From Paracentrotus lividus (lineage: Eukaryota; Echinodermata; Echinoidea; Camarodonta; Echinidae): a stretch of DNA of 64,000 nucleotides. The notes beneath the pieces are model-generated. The model was not told where the DNA came from and made no database searches. It worked only from the letters and a program-made list of their open reading frames with translations. A program made the translations under genes and the position numbers. The stretch is taken from the NCBI GenBank assembly GCA_940671915.1, contig CALNVZ010000174.1, forward strand, positions 3,575,993-3,639,992, in the 5' to 3' direction. Every line of letters begins with the position of its first letter. Position 1 is the stretch's first letter. Below, in pieces: positions 10,216 through 20,290 of this stretch.

Positions 10216-11699
10216 AGAGGTGGGCTATAGAGGGGTAAAAAAAGGGTCATGTTTCAGAACCAAGTTTGTGCCATCTTATTTGACGCAGCTCGTTGTCCTG
10301 ATCGATATGCCACCAATTTTAAGAAAATCGGGTGAAAATTGTGACAGTGCGGGCCAAAAAACGATTTTGAGGGGGCGTGCGCCAAAATATGCTGAGTCAT
10401 CATTTTTCAAAAATTGAAAAACCTGTAATTCTTTTATTAAAAGGTCAATACAGATGATTCTGGTGTCTATTTATATGTTTATCAGCCTGATAAATCCAAT
10501 GGCAGTGTCAAAATTGCAAATAGTGGTGAAGAAAATACTAAAAAAGGGGATTATAGTTTTAACCCTTTAATTACCGGTAGGGTCTCTGAGGGTACCCCTA
10601 GACAAATTGCGTTGCCCAATCAAAACCGCCGCGTTTTCGGTAATGTTTTTTTCATGTCTCTTTTCGTTACATTCTTACAAATCTTTTGACACCAAGTTTA
10701 TTGAAATCGGACATTCAATGAGAGAATTAGTTGACCTTTCGTTGCCAAAGTCAAACCAAAATTTGAGATTTATGACATTTTGTGTACAAAACCAATGGCA
10801 AGTCAGGTTTCTTATTTTACTCTATAAATCACAGTAAATCATTCTTTAGACTGTTTCTAGTATTCATGAGAATTAAAATTGATCCAGATAATGATTTGAA
10901 GTATCAGAAGGTAAACATTTATAGTAATTCCTATGTATTTCATTGTTTTATGAATTTCTTATGTATTGTATTGTTTTATTCTTACATGTATATATCTATG
11001 TTTTTAATTGTTTAGGAATTTTAATACTTCAGGCCTTCATTTTGATTTAGTTTCATTCTCAATGAACAATAAAAACAGCTAAGAATGATTTACCTGTGAT
11101 TTATAGAGTAAAATAGGAAACCTGACTTTGCCATTGGTTTTGTACACAAAAGACCAAATCTCAAATTTCGGTTTGACCTTGACCAAGAAAAGTCAAGTAA
11201 CTCTCCCGTCGAAAGTCCGATTTCAATAAACTTGGTGTCAAAGGATTTGTAAGAATGTAACGAAAAGAGACATGAAAAAAACATAAACGAAAACGGCGTG
11301 GTTTTTGATTGAGCAACACAATCTGTTTAGGGGTGCCTCAGAGACCCTACCGGTAATTAAAGGGTTAAAACTATAATCTCCCTTTTTCAGTACTTTCTTC
11401 ACAACCATTTGCATTTTTGACACTGCCATTGGATTCATCAGGCTGATAAACATATAAATAGACACCAGAATCATCTTTATTGCCCTTTTAATAAAAGAAT
11501 TACAGCTTTTTCAATTTTTGAAAAACGATGACTCAGCATTTTTGGCCACGCCCCCTCAAAATCGTTTTTTGGTCCGCACTGTCTCAATTTTTACCCGATT
11601 TTCTTAAAATTGGTGGCATATCGATCAGGACAAGGAGCTGCTTCAAATAGATAGCACAAACTTGGTTCTGAAACATGACCTATTTTATAGCCCACCTCT
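10216..11699. mobile_element. Long palindromic (foldback) element with 9 bp target duplication
   Basis: Left arm 10216-10847 and right arm 11080-11699 are imperfect reverse complements (about 620-630 bp each, my reading suggests well over four-fifths identity) around a 232 bp AT-rich centre. Termini are AGAGGTGGGCTATA and TATAGCCCACCTCT. The 9-mer ACTATCAAT stands directly outside both ends (10207-10215 and 11700-11708). Long terminal inverted repeats with 9 bp duplications are characteristic of Mutator-like elements, though no transposase is present. It sits inside LINE-A, whose RT frame rejoins exactly when the element and one duplication copy are removed. Confidence 0.85.
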
Positions 11700-11708
11700 A
11701 CTATCAAT

Positions 11709-12968
11709 ATGACATTTCCAATCTAAAGTTTCTTCAATATGAATACCCATGAAATATACACTTTTTTCGTTCAATTAAGATATTTTCGATTTCAACAGAA
11801 TCAATGACATATAGGAAGATATCTTTTCTTTGTGTGAAAAATAACATATTTTGTGTCATAGTTTAAGAACAATTTATTGCATTTAAACCAAAATATTCAA
11901 TTTCTTCAACTCTTTGTTTAAAACTGACACCAGTTGAGTTGCATTAGTATGTGAATATATACAACAGTATCATCAGCAAATAATGAAAACTTAATTAATT
12001 TGGATGAGTTAATAATGTCATTCATATAAATAATAAAGAGGAGAGGACCTAGAACAGATCCTTGTGGAACTCCAGTATCTACATACATATAATCAGATTC
12101 AACACCATCCACCACCACATACTGCTTTCTATTACATAAATAATTTGAAAACCACTGATGAGGAATACCTCGAATACCATAATGATATAATATTTTTTTG
12201 TAAAATATGGTGTCATGGTGTCAAAAGCTTTTGATAAATCCATGAATACTCCGTAACAATACATACCATTCGTAATTTCACGAAGAATATCATTTGTAAA
12301 ATTCACAATGCTCAATTCAGATTTATATCACGGAAACCAAACTGTTTAGAGTAAACAATTACAATTGAGTTAAATAATCATATATTCTTTGTGCATTATC
12401 TTTTCCAATAATTTTGCAAAAACAGAAAGCAAAGCAATAGGCCTATAGTTTTCAACATTCTTGTTATCGTTTTTCTTGTAGTTGGGTACAATCTTTGCAA
12501 TTTTAATTTGTCAGGGACTATTCCACTACTCAAGATTTTTAAATATGTCACATAATGGCTCAGCAAATAACTGAATACACTTTTTTATAACTTCAAGAAA
12601 ATAGAGTCATTCCACTGATTATCATTTTTAACGAAGACGATAGTTTAATTATTTCATGAATTGTTGTTGATTTGACAAAAAATGAATTTATTATTAGGTT
12701 TACAAGGTATTTATCAAATGAATGACTTTTTTTTAATTGATTTTGAAACCTCTTACCAATATTAATAAAAAAATCATTGAAATACTGAGCAATGTTTTTC
12801 TTTCCACTCAATTTAGTATTTCCATGATACATATTTTGATTTTAATTTATCATTTTTTACAACCAATTATTTAATGTTGATTTAGAACCAATTTTTCTTT
12901 CATTCATTTTTCAGATTATAGAACAGTGACTCAAAGTATTTCTGTTTTGTTATTCTTATGATGTTTGT
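11709..12968 (-). pseudogene. LINE-A reverse transcriptase (degraded)
   Basis: RT palm motifs on the minus strand are FMDLSKAFDT near 12240-12215, GVPQGSVLGPLLF at 12073-12035 and SLFADDTVVY at about 11986-11960. The aspartates of the FADD box are preserved, but several frameshifts separate the motifs. At 12968 the coding frame continues across the excised 151 bp insertion into the endonuclease linker, and at 11709 it continues across the palindrome into the C-terminal domain. Confidence 0.8.
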
Positions 12969-13119
12969 AAGACATGTAAAGACATGGACAGATATGACAA
13001 TGCAAGAACTGCTGTCGACTACAACTGACAGGAAGGCATGGAGGAAAAAATGTGCTTCTTCGGCTCCCAAATCCCCCCAACGACTCCGGAAGAGTCAAGG
13101 GATTGAGTGAGTGTGTGTG
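12969..13119 (+). mobile_element. 5'-truncated non-LTR retrotransposon tail inserted in LINE-A
   Basis: A 151 bp insert flanked by the perfect 11-mer ATGATGTTTGT (12958-12968 and 13120-13130). The plus strand encodes a LINE-like C-terminus (TTDRKAWRKKCASSAPKSP... ending in a stop at TGA) followed by a short GAGTGAGTGTGTGTG tail. W-R-x-x-C/A-type endings with simple-repeat tails occur in RTE/Nimb-like LINEs, so this is the last few dozen codons of such an element. LINE-A's minus-strand frame is continuous across the site once insert and one duplication copy are removed. Confidence 0.8.
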
Positions 13120-13131
13120 ATGATGTTTGTT

Positions 13132-14190
13132 AATTTATTTCTATATTCTACATATTTCTTTTTATTAGCAACACTGGGTCTTTTTAAATTATTTTCATAC
13201 AATCGATGTTTATGTTTTACAGACTTCAATATTGCTTGCGTTATCCAGGGTTTATGTGCTTTTTTGTCTCTTTGTTTGACCGATTTAAGTGGAAAGCAGC
13301 TTTTATACATTGAGTCAAATTTTTTATAAAACATATCGTAAGATCCATTTACATGTTCACAATTATAGACATCGTACCAGTCTATAGATGACAAACGTTC
13401 TTTAAACATTGATAACGACGAGTCATTGATAATACGTTGTTTTTTATATTTAATAATAGGCTTTACATTCCTTTCACTTGAAATTGAAAATCCTGGAAAG
13501 TGGTCAGAAAGATCACTATAGATGAGTCCTGTGTGTTTTTCTTCTTCTATGGTGTTAGTAAAAATATTGTCAATCAATGAAGCCTTTGAATCAGTAATAC
13601 GAGTTGGTTTTGTTATTAAGGGGGAAATAAATTAAAAGAACATCGTATCTAAAATCATTGTCTTTTACTATGAATGCCATAGTTGGAGTATAAAATTTTA
13701 TATTGAAAGTCACCTAATTATATTATAGCTTTCTTTTCACCTTCCAGTATTTCTAGAACATTTTGCAAAGTATTATTAAAACAAAGATATAATCAGAATC
13801 AGGTGGTCGATAGACACACCGACAACAAGTAAGGCTTTAGGTCTGTTTGCGTAATTTCAACAAATATCCATTCATAATTAGATTCAGAACAAGTAAATCA
13901 GATCGAATTTTTTATAACCAAGGTTATTTTTCAAGTTAAAGTGCAAACTCCGCCTCCAGCTTTTGAATTCTAACATTTAAGAAATTAAGAGAATATCCAT
14001 CCCAAATCCATACATTGTTTATATTGTCACAGTTTTAACAAAGGTTTTCCACTGACTGCAATGATGTCAAATTGGAAGTTAAGAGTTTGATGGGTAATTT
14101 GTAGTTCATCAAAAATGTTTACATAGACTTCCGAGCATTAAGATGGAGGAGAGACATTTTGGTAACTAATTACTTACTAAATCTTACATT
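13132..14190 (-). pseudogene. LINE-A endonuclease region (degraded)
   Basis: Starts with SLLHLNARKS near 14150, typical of the first strand of the apurinic-like endonuclease in L2/CR1 LINEs. Numerous stops and frame changes follow. The C-terminal part is intact from 13577: DNIFTN, then YSDLSDHFPGFSI containing the conserved SDH catalytic triplet, followed by the linker to RT (KPWITQAILKSVKHKHRLY). The frame then runs into the 151 bp insertion at 13119. Confidence 0.7.
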
Positions 14191-14660
14191 AAATTCTTCC
14201 AAAAAGTGTATGAACATAATATCAAGTGTAGATCAGTGAAAACATATCACCTTCATCATAGTTTATTCATAGCAATGGATAAGTTTTCAGATTCTATAAT
14301 TGTTGGATATATTCTCATTATTAAAAGAAAAATGATATAAAGTCCCATAAAATCATTATCATTCTCTACCATGGTTGGAAAGGAAGATGGTAGAGGTACA
14401 TTGAATGCATAAGCACGACTGAGGTAGCGACAGTGAGTAGAAAACTAGTACCAACCAATTCACACAACACTCATTCACACAAATTTGCAATATTAACATA
14501 TACAGGATAATGTAAGTTTAAAGTTCACATAAGATGAGGCATACAAAATAAGACATATGTAAGCCAAAGAGTGTTCACGATAAAAAGATTGGTGAATTAA
14601 GTTAGAAATCCAATAGATATTTTCCAATTCACATCTGGGGGTAGCATATATCAGATAGGT

Positions 14661-14999
14661 TTATAGTGATTTGATTTGTTCCATTGAAGTTATCAGTTTT
14701 TTCACAGTTTTCCCTTCTTTAGTTGTTTTGAGTGCTGCTAGGATCCTCCCATCTGTAGACCATGCTGCCTCTACTTTAGGGCTCTTTGATGCTGCGATGA
14801 GTAGATTGTGATTTCTGCGTGTCAGGTCTTCATTTACGGATATACCTGTGTTTTTGAGATTACGTTTCAATTGCATGATTTCTGCCCTCTTGCGATAAGA
14901 ACAGAATTTGATTAAGATCGGTCGTGGCTTTGGTTTCGTCTTGCTTTGCGGGTCAACATCAGGTGGTTTTCCAGTTCGATGACACCTGTCGATGTCGTC
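14661..14999 (-). pseudogene. LINE-A ORF1 C-terminal fragment
   Basis: One open minus-strand frame reads DIDRCHRTGKPP, then IKFCSYRKRAEIMQLKRNLK, GISVNEDLTRRN and AAWSTDGRILAAL before a stop at about 14661. This is the usual C-terminal layout of L2/L1-like ORF1 nucleic-acid chaperones (RxGK, FxSYxxR, INEDLT, WTxDGRI). The N-terminal half is missing at the (A)n tract boundary. In intact LINEs ORF1 binds element RNA; here only the fragment remains. Confidence 0.75.
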
Positions 15000-15002
15000 G
15001 CA

Positions 15003-15012
15003 TTATTATTAT

Positions 15013-15054
<42 letters not shown>
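15003..15054. repeat. ATT units merging into a ~40 bp T tract
   Basis: ATTATTATTATT followed by more than 35 T residues. It marks the abrupt 5' end of LINE-A and would read as an A tract on the minus strand, so it may be the poly(A) end of a retrosequence lying to the right; no polyadenylation signal was seen there. Confidence 0.8.
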
Positions 15055-15057
<3 letters not shown>

Positions 15058-15954
15058 TTCAGCCATCAAGAAGGTCATCATAAGTGAGCCATAGGGATAA
15101 GTTCTGTCGTTCCCTGAAGTCAGTCATGCATCAATTCTATTTCTTCCCCTTGACCTACACCTGGTTTAATGCATTGAAAGTCATTTTGCCACAGTGCTCG
15201 TATAATTGTAGCAAGACATATTCTACAAATACTTAAACCAAGCTGTTTCCTAATGAAGAATGCAATCTGATTATGAAGTCATGTAGTATACCCATGTAAA
15301 TTATCACAAACTTAGCCTCTATTTTTTATCTTCATTCCTTAGCCTCATTCATACTAATGATATGTTATGAATAATTAACAAAATGAGTAAAATGCATTTT
15401 ACAATACAATGTGTAAAAATGAAATGAAAACAATATATCCATATCAAAACAAAGCTCTAATGTCTGCGGTAGTCTTTGGTTCACCTGTTACATGGGACTA
15501 TATTTATCATATGACATTGAAACTTGTAAGCATTACATCATTCAGTACATGATCTCAAAAGTCTATGATCCTAACCCTAGTCCTAATTCTAATCTTAATC
15601 AAATCCTAATACTAACCCATGAATGTGCCTGTGTTCCAAATGAGGCTACTGAGAAAAAAAAATCAATCATATCTTTTTATCAATCATAAGTCTTTGTGTT
15701 ACAGGGCACTGGAATCCTACCAATAATACAAGTTCACACAGTGTGGACAACTTGAGACATTGTTTCAGTCACAAGGTAGATTTTCCCATTCTAGTTCTAG
15801 TGCCCTACTAAGGGACAAAGAAAATGAATCATACACAATAATCAATTCACAGTTCGGTAAATCTAACATCTAAAAGATCAGCGCCAATTCTCATATTTGA
15901 TTTGATCTTTTCACACAAATTTTGAGTCATTGATACCTACCTGTTGTACTCTGT
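15055..15954. other. Unassigned sequence
   Basis: No gene was recognised. Bases 15567-15620 form a degenerate string of CCTAA-like hexamers (CCTAACCCTAGTCCTAATTC), reminiscent of interstitial telomere-like sequence but too diverged to call. Confidence 0.3.
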
Positions 15955-16989
15955 ATGCGCTGGGTGGTGGGTGTGAGGCCCGCCCACTATTTTTTTCTGC
16001 AGCATAGATTGGGGATTTTTGCGTGTTGAGCCTATTGGAAAGAAAAAGTTACAGATAGGGTTAAGGGTTGTAATTTTTTTAAATTTTTTTTTTAAGCCCA
16101 AATCTATTCTGCAGATATGGATAACTCAGCCAAAAGTAACTTTTTGCACCTAAATCTAGATCATCATTTCAGCCATTCCATTGTGACTCGCGTGACATTT
16201 ACACAAAATTTCAACTTGTTAAGGCTAATTACTTCAAAATTTCATGATGCAGACCTGTTTTTCTTACTTATTTCAATCAAGGTAATGACATTACACATTA
16301 GCAAAAATAAATTTTGGTTGCAAAGTTGTTTTTGTTGGAGATATTTCAATTTGTTTCCTGTGACTCACGTGACGCTACACTATTGAAGGTTTCTGACCTT
16401 ACTGTACTTGACTGAAATTTCCTCAGAAGTTACTTATCCAATGTACATGAAATTTTCGGGAGATAATTTTGAAATATGAAACAATTACCTTGTAAAATTT
16501 TATTATCCTTTGTCTAGTCATTTATTTTAAATCTATCACCATTTCAAAATGTGACTCGCATGACACAGGAGTGTGACTCTCATGACAAGTATCATTTTGG
16601 ACTAAAAGTTGAACCAATTATCATGATTACATATAGTAGAATGGGCCACAATTCCACCAAACAAAACATTTATAGTCAGTTGTATCACATACAACTTAAA
16701 ACAAAAGAATTATTTCATTCAAGATAGATTTGGAGGTCTTGGAACATGCAATGCAAAATGGTGATTTTCCCATTGACTTGTGTATTGTAGCAACATAATT
16801 TATAGAAAAGCAAATATGAAAACCTATGATTATAAATGTTGATAACTCAAAAAAATATTTAAGATAAAGGTATGAAACTTTATAGAGGGATTATATTTCA
16901 TATTATATCCATCATGGTAAGAATCTTAATAAGTGATTGGTCTAAACCCCGTCATGTGACCAAAGGTAGTTCCAACCAACGTCATAAAT

Positions 16990-17450
16990 TGAGCAAAAAT
17001 GCCACTAATCCTGACATCTGACGTCACAAGCCGGGAATATTCCCTTGAGCCGTGAATAGTACCTGCAAATAGCCACGGCTCGATCAAGCGATAGTGGCCT
17101 ATCGAGTGATCAAAGCTAGCTGAGAGCACAGACCCCCATTTTCGTACACGTTTACGTTGCCTTGGTGACCCCCCCCCCCCCCCCCCCCCCCCACCAGCCC
17201 TCGGCGGCTCCGTAGCCCCGAACATGTATTGTGTGCTCGGCATGCCGTGACGTCATAAAGGTATCCACCTCTATGCGTGACGTAAGGTTTGTTTTGACGA
17301 TGGTGCGCGTACGTATGTACGTGACTCGCATGACTCATCAAATTTAGTTTACATTTTGATCTCACGTAGTAAGTTAGTAGGCTAGTTAGACTGGATTTCT
17401 GTCTGTAGGTTTGCCGGACAGTACAGAGCGTGCCTTACCCTAGGTGGATT
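16990..17450 (+). promoter_or_regulatory. CpG-richer segment with two CRE palindromes (candidate promoter)
   Basis: Contains TGACGTCA at 17019-17026 and 17248-17255, a further GTGACGTAA at 17278 and alternating purine-pyrimidine GTGCGCGTACGTATGTACGTG (17302-17322, split by the array motif). The surrounding 25 kb is AT-rich and CpG-poor, so the local change is visible. One copy of the 14 bp array motif lies at 17321. A C24 tract (17169-17192) interrupts it. No TATA box or confirmed exon was found; promoter status is an inference. Confidence 0.3.
17169..17192. repeat. C24 homopolymer
   Basis: Uninterrupted run of 24 C on the plus strand. On the minus strand it gives the polyglycine stretch in small overlapping frames, which is therefore not evidence for a protein. 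Confidence 0.9.
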
Positions 17451-17686
17451 TGGGATAATTTTTACAAGCAATGTGTAAAGTAGTGAGACAAGAAGGCAAA
17501 TAATGTAGTTTGGAGGAGCTGATGATGATAGCGAGCCGAGGTTTTCATCTCGTCTACGACGATTTTATTCATCATTGGAAATAGCGACAGCAACAGACGC
17601 TTAAGTTAGTTTGTCAGCGTTTGATCAGTGTTGTAGAAGTCTACGCAGAACAACTGTGTTGGTTAGGCCTCTAGGCCTAAATTGTG

Positions 17687-17890
17687 AACTTAAGCAGAAA
17701 AAAAGAAGAGACCCAAAGGTCGAGTGAGTAAACGCCCATTTATTATTGTCTTCAAAAGTTAGGTCTAGGTAGATCATTTTCCTTCTTAACAACTTAAGCA
17801 GAGACCCCTTACTTTACAAGAAGAAGAGACCCAAAGCCAAGGTCGAGTGAGTAAATGCCCATTTATTATTGTCTTCAAAAGTTAGGTCTA
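17687..17890 (+). repeat. Tandem duplication of a ~100 bp block with donor-like sites
   Basis: AACTTAAGCAG starts at 17687 and 17791; GAAGAGACCCAAA through GTTAGGTCTA is repeated at 17704-17767 and 17823-17890. Both copies contain CGAGTGAGTAAA, which resembles a splice donor (GA/GTGAGT at 17724 and 17847). The second copy has an 18 bp insertion near its start and a 4 bp insertion (CCAA) before GGTCGAG. No reading frame is conserved across it. Confidence 0.7.
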
Positions 17891-18021
17891 CATCAAGGCC
17901 TAGAGTCTATCCTATCTGGAGTAGATATCGGCCTCTAACGTTAGATTTCTGAGATCTAGAATCTTTTATTTCCGATGACGGATATAAACCAGTTATACAC
18001 GGCCTTCAGAGGTTTTGGTGA

Positions 18022-18122
18022 AACTATAGTCCCCTCACTGACGCGAATGCGACTATTTTCCTTCGGGGCTGCGCCCCTCAGGTAAAAATAGTTGCATTCT
18101 TCACGTCAGTTCGGGTACTATA
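18022..18122. repeat. Compact ~100 bp hairpin (MITE-like)
   Basis: The left arm (TATAGTCCCCTCACTGACGCG...GACTATTTTCC) pairs with the right arm ending ...TGACGTCAG-like and GTACTATA, around a loop that itself contains GGGGCTGCGCCCC. Pairing is imperfect, with two small bulges. The whole structure fits in one snapback of about 100 nt. No target duplication was identified. Confidence 0.65.
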
Positions 18123-18660
18123 CATGTAGTTCCAACCACCCCCTCTGGTGGCCGTATATAACTGTTCAATATGTTCTACCAGGATGCCAAGTTTCAGAAG
18201 ATTTAATAACTCCATAGCAGATATCTTAAGGGGTTGAAATCCATCCCATTTTTCTCTTTTTCACAAAAATTCCAATGTAAAATTTCCCTATTATTTCTCA
18301 TTTTTGGCCAAATAACCCAACTGTTATCCTCAATTTGATAATCAGAACATTCTACAAGACTTATTTGAAGGTAGATTTTATTTCTTTTCAACAAAATCCT
18401 AATCAATATCTTTATTTTCCCAAACATTGCTTGTTTTGTAAAATGTGACTCGCGTGACAGTACCCTAAGAAACCCTAAAGTGACTCGTGTGACATTGCCT
18501 TAGGGTGTTTTTTCATAATGAAGGGGTCTGAACTTGAAATTTTTCTTTGGTGGTGTGATTGAGGACCCTAAGCTCCTTACTTTTTATCAACTACAAATCA
18601 TACACTCTACTACTTTTTAAGTGACCTAAAAATTGGGTGCATTTTTGTGACTCGCATGAC

Positions 18661-19195
18661 ACATTTTGAGGGTGTTTTCCATTTCAAATATTGTCAAGCT
18701 CGGTTCACATAAATGCAGGAACCAAAGTGATATGACAAGATGGGTATAAAGTAAATCAGAATACTAAAATTTATGAATCTAATCATTATGGAACATGCTT
18801 TAATTAGTATTGTTAAAATCATTACCAAAAAACATACTTTTTGGAGCAAATTTGTTGTCTCTTTGAGGTGGTGTAACTCGGTTGTTGGAAGACAAAAGGT
18901 GATGAAAATTCGGATTTATGCCATTTGAATATGTACCTAGCAAAAAGTACTGTATTTGTTTCATTGGTTATATTTAAAATTTTAAGCAATGGGTGTAGAG
19001 TTACACAGAATGGCTGATTTCAAATAATCCAATTTCAATCAATCAATTGATTCTGGAACTGGTAGCAAAGAAAGTATCTTTGTGATTCATACAGCCATTA
19101 TCCGTTTTGTGAATAATGTACATATTTGGGGAGCCAGGTGCCACTGAATGTTTTAGAAGATAAGCAGCACTATACAAAATGGTATTCATCATCGT
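18661..19195. other. Unassigned AT-rich sequence
   Basis: No gene or paired repeat was recognised. It follows the last copy of the 14 bp array motif. Confidence 0.3.
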
Positions 19196-19312
19196 GTCTG
19201 GACAACTTCCCCATGGACAATTAATTAACCCCACGAAATAGGGTTAGGGTTAGGTGTAGAATTAGGGGGTAGATTTTTGGTGGGTAATTGTCCAGGGGGT
19301 ATTTTTTTCCTG
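19196..19312. repeat. GGACAATTA/CCCC-type repeat with TTAGGG units
   Basis: Words CTGGACAAC, TGGACAATTA and, on the other side, GGTAATTGTCCAGG form an imperfect inverted pair about 90 bp apart. Between them lies GGGTTAGGGTTAGG (19243-19256), two telomere-type units. It is probably a short dispersed repeat. The following 19320-19500 stretch has no assignable feature. Confidence 0.4.
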
Positions 19313-19743
19313 GAACCGTTCATCATTATGGGTGTCAAACGGTAGGGGAAAGGAGGGATCGACACGTACCTCTGATTTGGGGGTGGCAGACCGTAATGTC
19401 CCTACTCCCATTTTTGGTCCAAAAAGGGCCCAGTACCCACCCCTACATCCCAAATTTAGACAAAAGTGCCTAAATCTGGTATTTTGTGCCATTCTATTCT
19501 CCCCCTCCCCCGCTTATCGCTTATCATTTGGCCAGCATGAGGTGAACAAATTTGAATGTACCTTTTTGCAGAGCAGCCTTACCTGAAAAAAATTGATGTA
19601 AACAAATCCTGGAACAGCGCATATTTGTCTCCCCCCCCCCCCCCCCATGCTCGAGTTTGGATCATCAATGCCCCTAATCATCATCATTTACATTTCCTAT
19701 CAGTCACATGATCACAAGTCAATTGGAGAATGTAGTAGCTTAC

Positions 19744-19929
19744 CTGCAAAAACCGCACCAAACTTTGCGGTGTGACCATAAGCCTAGTTAGTAGTTCAGC
19801 ACCTAAGCAAATAGATGTGCAGGTTCCAACGATCATGCGGTTAGAGGAAGGCTGTTGTTTAACTTTTGGGCGAGGCACTAAAACGATGCGTGCTCCACCG
19901 AGATAAATTTTATCAGTGAGTAAGCGCAT
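19744..19929 (-). CDS. Possible first coding exon of an unrecognised host gene
   Basis: A 62-codon minus-strand frame starts with ATG at 19929 (MRLLTDKIYLGGARIVLVPR...) and stays open to LVRFLQ, where the DNA reads CAG/GTAAGC, a good splice donor (intron from 19743). Codons are balanced and not low-complexity, unlike most frames in the window. Against it: no acceptor or second exon was found, no domain is recognised, and 62 open codons can occur by chance. A CCAAT-containing segment lies about 280 bp upstream on the same strand. Treat as a candidate only. Confidence 0.22.
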
Positions 19930-20149
19930 TTAATGATTTGTAGAAATCATCACCGTTTTGGAACCAAACTTATACGCTGAGAATGGACCAGTCATCAGGC
20001 ACAGAGTTCCAAAGATTCACCGTTCCAAATATTGGGCACACTCTAGTCTAGGCCTAATAACACGATCAAGAGCTTTCCTGCAGGTTGCAACAGTATAAAC
20101 CAGGCTGTGTTCCTTGTACGTAATGAAGAAACTGCACTGAATTAGCATT

Positions 20150-20290
20150 ATGGCACGTCCCAGCGTCACCCTAAGCTTTGCCGCACCCACTCCCTGACCC
20201 CGTACGAACCAATCAGAAGACTCATGAAGAGGGGATTTCCCAATATGATGACATCATCTTCTTCAAAAACAATGCTCGTCTTCGTTTTCA
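20150..20290 (-). promoter_or_regulatory. Candidate promoter upstream of the 19.9 kb frame
   Basis: Read on the minus strand, this GC-richer segment carries TGATGTCATCA (about 20257-20247) and CTGATTGG, an inverted CCAAT box (about 20215-20208), followed by CpG-containing sequence. It lies in the right place and orientation for the possible exon at 19929. No TATA box was found; the assignment is speculative. Confidence 0.2.

Larger units (their letters stand above)
9346..15000 (-). mobile_element. LINE-A: decayed L2-like non-LTR retrotransposon
   Basis: Read on the minus strand it contains, in order, an ORF1 C-terminal part (DIDRCHRTGKP), the start of an endonuclease (SLLHLNAR), endonuclease C-terminus (SDLSDHFPGF), RT motifs FMDLSKAFDT, GVPQGSVLGP and FADDT, and the L2/CR1-type C-terminal segment with NYCNIIWGN. 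It ends in a 3' tail of GAATTGAATTGAA type at about 9346-9370. Two later insertions (10216-11699 and 12969-13119) interrupt it; both can be removed with frame restoration. Elsewhere it has frameshifts and stops, so it is not functional. Its 5' side stops at an A/T-rich tract (15003-15054). Confidence 0.85.
16183..18660 (+). repeat. Dispersed array of GTGACTCGCRTGAC, eight copies
   Basis: Copies start at 16183, 16360, 16551, 16573, 17321, 18445, 18480 and 18647, all on the plus strand. The third position block is invariant (GTGACTC); variation is confined to CGCG, CACG, CGCA, TCAT and CGTG in the middle, and every copy ends TGAC. Most are preceded by T and followed by A. Spacing is irregular (22 bp to 1.1 kb) and the intervening DNA is not obviously repeated, so this is not an ordinary satellite. 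The first two copies share a 90-codon plus-strand frame (16117-16386) and would read VTRVT and VTHVT there, but the others do not keep one frame. Function unknown. Confidence 0.75.

Noticed and set aside
16926..17365. Gly-run proteins on the minus strand
   Set aside because: The glycines are the C24 homopolymer; flanking residues differ between the overlapping frames and show no domain.
16183..18660. CRISPR-like or integron-like array for the 14 bp motif
   Set aside because: Spacing runs from 22 bp to over 1 kb, and there is no associated gene and no uniform spacer length.
19243..19256. Chromosome end or telomere
   Set aside because: Only two TTAGGG units amid ordinary sequence on both sides; interstitial trace at best.
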